Source: Thermogemmatispora aurantia (GTDB lineage Bacteria; Chloroflexota; Ktedonobacteria; Ktedonobacterales; Ktedonobacteraceae). Taken from it: 64,000 nucleotides of DNA. This document shows, piece by piece, positions 60,003 to 64,000 of the stretch. Made by a program: the position numbers and the translations under genes. Numbering within the stretch: the stretch's first letter is position 1; every line of letters begins with the position of its first letter. A model generated the notes under the pieces. It had not been told where the DNA came from, made no database searches, and saw only the letters and a list, made by a program, of their open reading frames with translations. Location: the NCBI RefSeq assembly GCF_008974285.1, contig NZ_BKZV01000004.1, positions 569,097 through 633,096 on the forward strand. Direction: 5' to 3'.

Positions 60003-60872
60003 ATGGGGATGGTCTCCTGGCAACCCCTGTTGCCGCTCTGCTTTCTGGCGGAGGGGGTGGTGGCCCTGGTAGCATGGGGACTGGCGAGAGTGCTGGTGGC
60101 CTGGCTGTATGAGGTGGCGCCAGATGAGGAAGTGGGGGCGGTGCAGAGGGGCGACGGGGGAGATGGGGAGGCAGAGGCGGAGCGGCTGGTGCTGGTTGGA
60201 GGTCCGTGTCTTGTGTGGTTGCTGGGAGCGTTGGTGTGGGGAGACTGGCCGCCTGCCGGGCCACATCTGCCCCGCTGGCTATGGGTGGGAGAGCAGGCGC
60301 CGGTGGGAGCGTTTGTGATAGGGCTGCTGGTACTGGAGCTGCGCATGGGCTGGCGGCTGGTGCCGGAGCTGGTCCGCCTGAGCCGGTGGGTGCTGCCGCG
60401 CTGGTGGCGTTGGTGGCGAGCCACAAGAAGGGGAGCCAGGAGCGTTGGCTCGCTGGTGCTCTGGTTGCTGGCGGTCGTCGTGGGGGTGGGTGGCTCGCTG
60501 TGGCTGGAGCGGGGGCTGCTCTGGCAACTGAGTCTGGGCGTGCTGCTGGTGGGGCTGGGAGCACTGGGGTTCCGTTTGCTGGTCTGGTTCTCGTGTGGTG
60601 AGCGCCGTGCGCGTTTCTGGGGGTCCCTGACGCGAGGGGGGATCTGGGTGATGGTGCTGGGAAGTGGAGGGTTCTTCGCGCTGGCGATGATACAGATCTG
60701 GTTCAATCTCTGGCCTGCCGGCGTGGGGCTGGCGCTGCCTGGAGGTGGCTGGCAGGTGGTGATGGAGGTGCTGCTGCTGCGGCTGGCCTTCTGGTGTCTT
60801 GCTGGCGCAAGTGGCAGATCTGGGAGCTGGTCTGGTGCAGGCGGCAGGAAGGAGAGCCCAGCTCGATGGTGA
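60003..60872 (+). CDS. Polytopic membrane protein, module 1
   Basis: About 289 residues from ATG 60003 (MGMVSWQPLLPLCFLAEGVV). Six or more hydrophobic helices separated by basic loops (LPRWWRWWRATRRGARSV). It is closely related to the protein at 62617. The N-terminus is about 18 residues shorter because the gene starts inside the junction with the preceding small gene. No known family. It lacks a clear ribosome site, so it may depend on translation from upstream. Likely immunity or accessory to the Rhs tips, by position. Confidence 0.65.
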   Translation: MGMVSWQPLLPLCFLAEGVVALVAWGLARVLVAWLYEVAPDEEVGAVQRGDGGDGEAEAERLVLVGGPCLVWLLGALVWGDWPPAGPHLPRWLWVGEQAPVGAFVIGLLVLELRMGWRLVPELVRLSRWVLPRWWRWWRATRRGARSVGSLVLWLLAVVVGVGGSLWLERGLLWQLSLGVLLVGLGALGFRLLVWFSCGERRARFWGSLTRGGIWVMVLGSGGFFALAMIQIWFNLWPAGVGLALPGGGWQVVMEVLLLRLAFWCLAGASGRSGSWSGAGGRKESPARW

Positions 60873-61306
60873 GAGAGAATAGCGTTGAGATGAGGCGTTC
60901 AATCCGCCTTGAGAAGGCTCCTCTGCTCTGGACCCCGGATTCGCGAGGAGCGCTTGCCTCCCTGGCCTGCTTGTGGTGGGGCTGTGAGGCAGGGGCTTGG
61001 GGCACAATGGTGCTGGCCTGTTGACCAGGAGCTGCTCTATGAAGGAGAGATCAGGGAGGGAGCGCATGAAGCAGCGAGAGCGGTTGCGAGGCCAGCGTGT
61101 CAAAGAACGTCAATGGCTCCGGGTGGAGACCATGACGATCGTGCTTGGAGGCAATAGCCTGCTTCTGTTGCTGGTCTGGAGACATTGGTCGTTGCTGCGG
61201 TATGAGCGAGTGGGGGTCCTGTCTCTGGAAGGTGTGGGCATAGCCTTAAGGGGGGGTGCCCTCTGGCTGAGATTCTGCAGGCCGCAGCGGTTGAACCGGC
61301 TGACAC
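60711..61306 (+). repeat. Long direct repeat, second copy at 63403-64000
   Basis: From CTGGCCTGCCGGCGTGGGG to the window end the two stretches differ at only a few positions plus a 2-base insertion at about 63570. The offset is 2692 bases before and 2694 after it. Earlier parts of the modules are related but much more diverged, so this segment was copied or converted recently. Confidence 0.9.
60890..61024 (+). CDS. 44-residue ORF conserved in both modules
   Basis: ATG 60890 opens MRRSIRLEKAPLLWTPDSRG and ends WGTMVLAC, 15 bases before the next gene. In module 2 the same ORF starts with GTG at the same place although a 2-base insertion lies just upstream. Retained start and length in both copies is mild support; it could also be carried along by recent duplication. 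Confidence 0.35.
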   Translation: MRRSIRLEKAPLLWTPDSRGALASLACLWWGCEAGAWGTMVLAC

Positions 61307-61578
61307 GCCCCTGGCGAGGCCGCCGGGAAGGTCTGATAAAGGTGCTGGCTGTTTGGGTGTTCTGGGCAGAGTTCCTCTTTCTGGCAGTAGCTCTGCCCCT
61401 CGTGGTGATGGGAGCGCTGGGGAGACTCATCCCTTTTCCTGAGAACTGGCTGAAGGTGCCGGGCCTGGAGTGGGGCGTAGCAGCGCTGGCGGTGGGCTAC
61501 CCACTGGCGCTCTGTGGGCTGAGCACCAGATCGAGGAGGACTCCCGTGGGTGCATGGTGGAGTGTAGCCTGGGTGTAG
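61039..61578 (+). CDS. Membrane protein, module 1
   Basis: ATG 61039 has AGGAG seven bases upstream; 179 residues. Basic N-terminus (MKERSGRERMKQRERLRGQR) then helices at about 35-52, 105-130 and 148-165. The frame may be shifted near 61510: another frame reads AEHQIEEDSRGCMVECSLGV, then AWGVLLGSWIRGVVLDGWEG and continues into orphan tip 3. The second copy is cut by the window end before this point. Confidence 0.6.
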   Translation: MKERSGRERMKQRERLRGQRVKERQWLRVETMTIVLGGNSLLLLLVWRHWSLLRYERVGVLSLEGVGIALRGGALWLRFCRPQRLNRLTRPWRGRREGLIKVLAVWVFWAEFLFLAVALPLVVMGALGRLIPFPENWLKVPGLEWGVAALAVGYPLALCGLSTRSRRTPVGAWWSVAWV

Positions 61579-61668
61579 CCTGGGGGGTGCTGCTGGGGAG
61601 CTGGATACGTGGAGTTGTCCTGGATGGCTGGGAGGGGGAGGCTCCACAGATGTTTGAGCGGATCACGC

Positions 61669-62009
61669 TCCTGACGGCGGACACGGTACAGGGGAACGAG
61701 CAGGGGCAGGACCCGTCTGCGTCCGTAGGAGGCAACCCAGAGACGCGGACCGATCCGACGGGGCATGTGTACGCGCTCCCAGGCGGAGGAGGGGATAGCA
61801 GCGTGCCAGCGCCGGCGCCGGTGGTTGATGTGGAGCAGGCAGGAGCCTGCAATTCGACAGTGTGCTACCAGCCAAATGGAACGGAGATCCTGCGCAGCAC
61901 ACGGCAGCCTGTGATACCCAATCCACCGCCGTCGTCAAACCAGCAGCAGTCAACAGCTTCATCAAAAAAAGGCCAGGGAACCCGCTGTAGTTTCATTTAT
62001 GATTGGTAG
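61669..62009 (+). pseudogene. Orphan Rhs C-terminal tip 3, short
   Basis: Carries more of the core than tip 2 (LTADTVQGNEQGQDPSASVG, then GNPETRTDPTGHVYA) and the same APAPVVDVEQAGACNSTVCY linker, then only about 35 residues, ending TRCSFIYDW. The tip is either very small or truncated. The core changes Y to S at two positions (DPSASV), a sign of decay. Confidence 0.75.
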
Positions 62010-62262
62010 GAGGCGCACAATCAGTAGGGTTTCAAAAGATCTGCCAAAGCATCGTGTCTAAGCTGCGAGGGGGTGAAATGCGGCGGAGACCGACGCACAC
62101 GAGCAAGGGCTACCAAAGGAGATGTTGCTCCTGTGCGGAAGAAGAGCTATGTGCAGTCGGGGCTGCTTCCCTCCTGGGTGGGCAGCCCCTGGAGCCGCGG
62201 CTGGAAGAAACTGTGTCCTGTTTTGCACGTCCTTCGAGAAGGAAAGGAGGAGACTGGTTGCG

Positions 62263-62562
62263 ATGAACACTGAGGCTGAACGCCCCCCTGCTGAGGGGCG
62301 ATTTCTGCACTATAGGGGCTGGCTGATCATATGCAGCGGCTTACTGGTGATGGCTGAGGTGGTGGCTGGTCTCTACCACGTCTTGTGGGGAGTGTTGGTG
62401 GGGTGGGCGCTGCAAGTGCTGCTGCTGCGGCATTGCGAGCGACTCAGCCAGGTGGAAGCGCACGAGGAGGCGGTGCAGGCGGTGTGGCAGAAGCAGCTGG
62501 ATCGGCTGTTCTGGAACATGTGCACAGGGATCATCGTAGCGCTCATGCTCGCTATGAAGTAG
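62263..62562 (+). CDS. Small membrane protein, module 2
   Basis: A 99-residue protein starting MNTEAERPPAEGRFLHYRGW; AAGGAGGAG lies 12 bases before ATG 62263. Hydrophobic helices at 20-52 (GLLVMAEVVAGLYHVLWGVL) and 83-98. Homolog of the protein at 59569. It follows orphan tip 3 as its relative follows tip 2. Confidence 0.68.
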   Translation: MNTEAERPPAEGRFLHYRGWLIICSGLLVMAEVVAGLYHVLWGVLVGWALQVLLLRHCERLSQVEAHEEAVQAVWQKQLDRLFWNMCTGIIVALMLAMK

Positions 62563-62616
62563 CGGCTGCTGGCCTGAACCAGTATAAGGAAGTCCTTGAG
62601 AGGGGGAACATCCATC

Positions 62617-63564
62617 ATGCGGGTCTTGTCAAGGCGCGGCGCTGTGCTGCTGTGGGCAGCAAGCATAGCGCTCATGGGGGTGGTCGTCTGGCAGCAGCTG
62701 TTGGCGCTCTGCTTTCTGGCGGAGGGGGTGGTGGCCCTAGGGGCATGGGGGCTGGCGAGCGCGCTCTTGTGGTGGCTCCAGGAGGAGGCGCTGAGTGGGG
62801 AAGGGCTGGTGGGGCAGAGTGAGGGGGGGACAGAGGCAGAGACAGAGCGGCTCTCGATGGTGGTCGGTCCATGCTTTGTGTGGTTAGTGGGAGCGTTGCT
62901 GTGGGGCAGCTGGCTGAAGCTGATTCCTGCCGGGCCACAGCAGCCCCGTTGGCTATGGGTGGGAGAGCAGGCGCTGGCGGGAGCGTTTATGACAGGGGTG
63001 CTGGTGCTGGAGCTGCGCATGAGCTGGCTGGTGGGGCCGGAGCTGGCCCGCCTGAGCCGGTGGGTACTGCCGCGCTGGTGGCGTTGGTGGCGAGCTTCAA
63101 GAAGGGGAGCCAGGGGTGTTGCCTCGCTGGTGCTCTGGCTGCTGGCGGTCGTCATGGGGGTGGGCGGCTCGCTGTGGTTGGGGCAGGGGCTGCTCTGGCG
63201 ACTGAGTCTGAGTGCGCTGCTGGTGGGGCTGGGTGTGCAGGGGGTGCGTTTACTGCTCTGGTTTACGCGTTTCGGCCTGGCACGTCGGACGCGTTTCTGG
63301 GAAGCCATGTCGCGAGTGTGGATCTGGGTGATGGTGCTAGCAATGGGAGTGTTCTTCATGCTGGTGCTGGGGATGACGGTGGGGCAGATCTGGTTCGGAC
63401 TCTGGCCTGCCGGCGTGGGGCTGGCGCTGCCTGGGGGTGGCTGGCAGGTGGTGATGGAGGTGCTGCTGCTGCGGCTGGCCTTCTGGTGTCTTGCTGGCGC
63501 AAGTGGCAGATCTGGGAGCTGGTCTGGTGCAGGCGGCAGGAAGGAGAGCCCAGCTCGATGGTGA
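62617..63564 (+). CDS. Polytopic membrane protein, module 2
   Basis: About 315 residues from ATG 62617 (MRVLSRRGAVLLWAASIALM); TTG 62596 with AAGGA upstream is an alternative. Same helices and basic loops as the module 1 protein; the last 55 residues are identical (from LWPAGVGLALPGGGWQVVME on). Unlike module 1 it is cleanly separated from the small gene. Confidence 0.7.
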   Translation: MRVLSRRGAVLLWAASIALMGVVVWQQLLALCFLAEGVVALGAWGLASALLWWLQEEALSGEGLVGQSEGGTEAETERLSMVVGPCFVWLVGALLWGSWLKLIPAGPQQPRWLWVGEQALAGAFMTGVLVLELRMSWLVGPELARLSRWVLPRWWRWWRASRRGARGVASLVLWLLAVVMGVGGSLWLGQGLLWRLSLSALLVGLGVQGVRLLLWFTRFGLARRTRFWEAMSRVWIWVMVLAMGVFFMLVLGMTVGQIWFGLWPAGVGLALPGGGWQVVMEVLLLRLAFWCLAGASGRSGSWSGAGGRKESPARW

Positions 63565-63583
63565 GAGAGAATATAGCGTTGGG

Positions 63584-63718
63584 GTGAGGCGTTCAATCCG
63601 CCTTGAGAAGGCTCCTCTGCTCTGGGCCCCGGATTCGCAAGGAGCGCTTGCCTCCCTGGCCTGCTTGTGGTGGAGCTGTGAGGCAGGGGCTTGGGGCACA
63701 ATGGTGCTGGCCTGTTGA
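63584..63718 (+). CDS. 44-residue ORF, module 2 copy
   Basis: GTG 63584, same length and near-identical product as 60890-61024 (RRSIRLEKAPLLWAPDSQGA). Coding status is uncertain. Confidence 0.35.
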   Translation: MRRSIRLEKAPLLWAPDSQGALASLACLWWSCEAGAWGTMVLAC

Positions 63719-63732
63719 CCAGGAGCTGCTCT

Positions 63733-64000
63733 ATGAAGGAGAGATCAGGGAGGGAGCGCATGAAGCAGCGAGAGCGGTTACGAGGCCAGCGTGTCAAAGA
63801 AGGTCAATGGCTCCGGGTGGAGACCATGACGATCGTGCTTGGAGGCAATAGCCTGCTTCTGTTGCTGGTCTGGAGACATTGGTCGTTGCTGCGGTATGAG
63901 CGAGTGGGGGTCCTGTCTCTGGAAGGTGTGGGCATAGCCTTAAGGGGGGGTGCCCTCTGGCTGAGATTCTGCAGGCCGCAGCGGTTGAACCGGCTGACAC
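63733..64000 (+). CDS. Membrane protein, module 2 (cut by window end)
   Basis: ATG 63733 with AGGAG upstream. The visible 89 codons are nearly identical to the gene at 61039 (MKERSGRERMKQRERLRGQR, then VKEGQWLRVE against VKERQWLRVE). The rest is outside the window. Confidence 0.65.
   Translation, partial: MKERSGRERMKQRERLRGQRVKEGQWLRVETMTIVLGGNSLLLLLVWRHWSLLRYERVGVLSLEGVGIALRGGALWLRFCRPQRLNRLT

Overview
The window is GC-rich with dense strings of small genes, sigma70-type promoters (TTGACA/TATAAT) and strong AGGAGG ribosome sites. The gene families (long Rhs proteins, Nramp-related transporters, ROK-controlled sugar ABC operon) suggest a Chloroflexota bacterium, perhaps Ktedonobacteria such as Thermogemmatispora. 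That assignment is inference; no rRNA or tRNA gene was found to anchor it.

Region A (1-15.3 kb) looks like the replication and maintenance block of an integrated plasmid or ICE. A GntR-type regulator (14532-15269, +) faces a ~14 kb run of minus-strand genes across a 0.43 kb intergenic region carrying two TCTAG-type operators. The run holds many small proteins (several zinc-binding), membrane and cell-wall proteins, an exonuclease-like protein, an HNH endonuclease, a winged-helix replication initiator with a candidate origin inside its gene, a DnaC-like loader, a DUF5591-like protein, a C5 cytosine methyltransferase and a mobile DnaN-like sliding clamp cut by the window edge. A tyrosine recombinase lies at 22.4-23.3 kb.

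Region B (5.0-6.0 kb and 15.3-27.0 kb) contains four CRISPR arrays (6, 21, 22 and 19 repeats of 37 bp), several single-repeat units and decayed repeats, but no cas gene. The arrays share one leader with its own promoter. At most copies a divergent promoter on the other side of the leader drives, or once drove, a small coiled-coil protein. This repeated array-leader-coiled-coil unit is one of the two most unusual features here. Repeats have also landed at gene ends and supply stop codons.

Region C (27-36 kb) has decayed sequence, then a ROK repressor divergent from a sugar operon: binding lipoprotein, permease, single-domain ATPase, ketose 3-epimerase and FGGY kinase.

Region D (36-45.5 kb) is a probable magnesium-uptake cluster: two Nramp-related transporters, a small membrane protein, an MgtA-type P-ATPase and a CsoR-like protein lacking the copper ligands. 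The first transporter is preceded by a promoter, a palindrome and a 28-codon leader ORF starting MEPDP, as in enterobacterial MgtL. An inverted decayed copy of that unit lies next to it. A proline-rich short ORF precedes mgtA.

Region E (45.5-64 kb) has decayed genes (including a CoA-ligase tail), then a 2409-residue secreted Rhs protein followed by a PQQ-type lipoprotein, two orphan Rhs C-terminal tips and duplicated sets of membrane-protein genes, which look like a toxin-tip/immunity reservoir.
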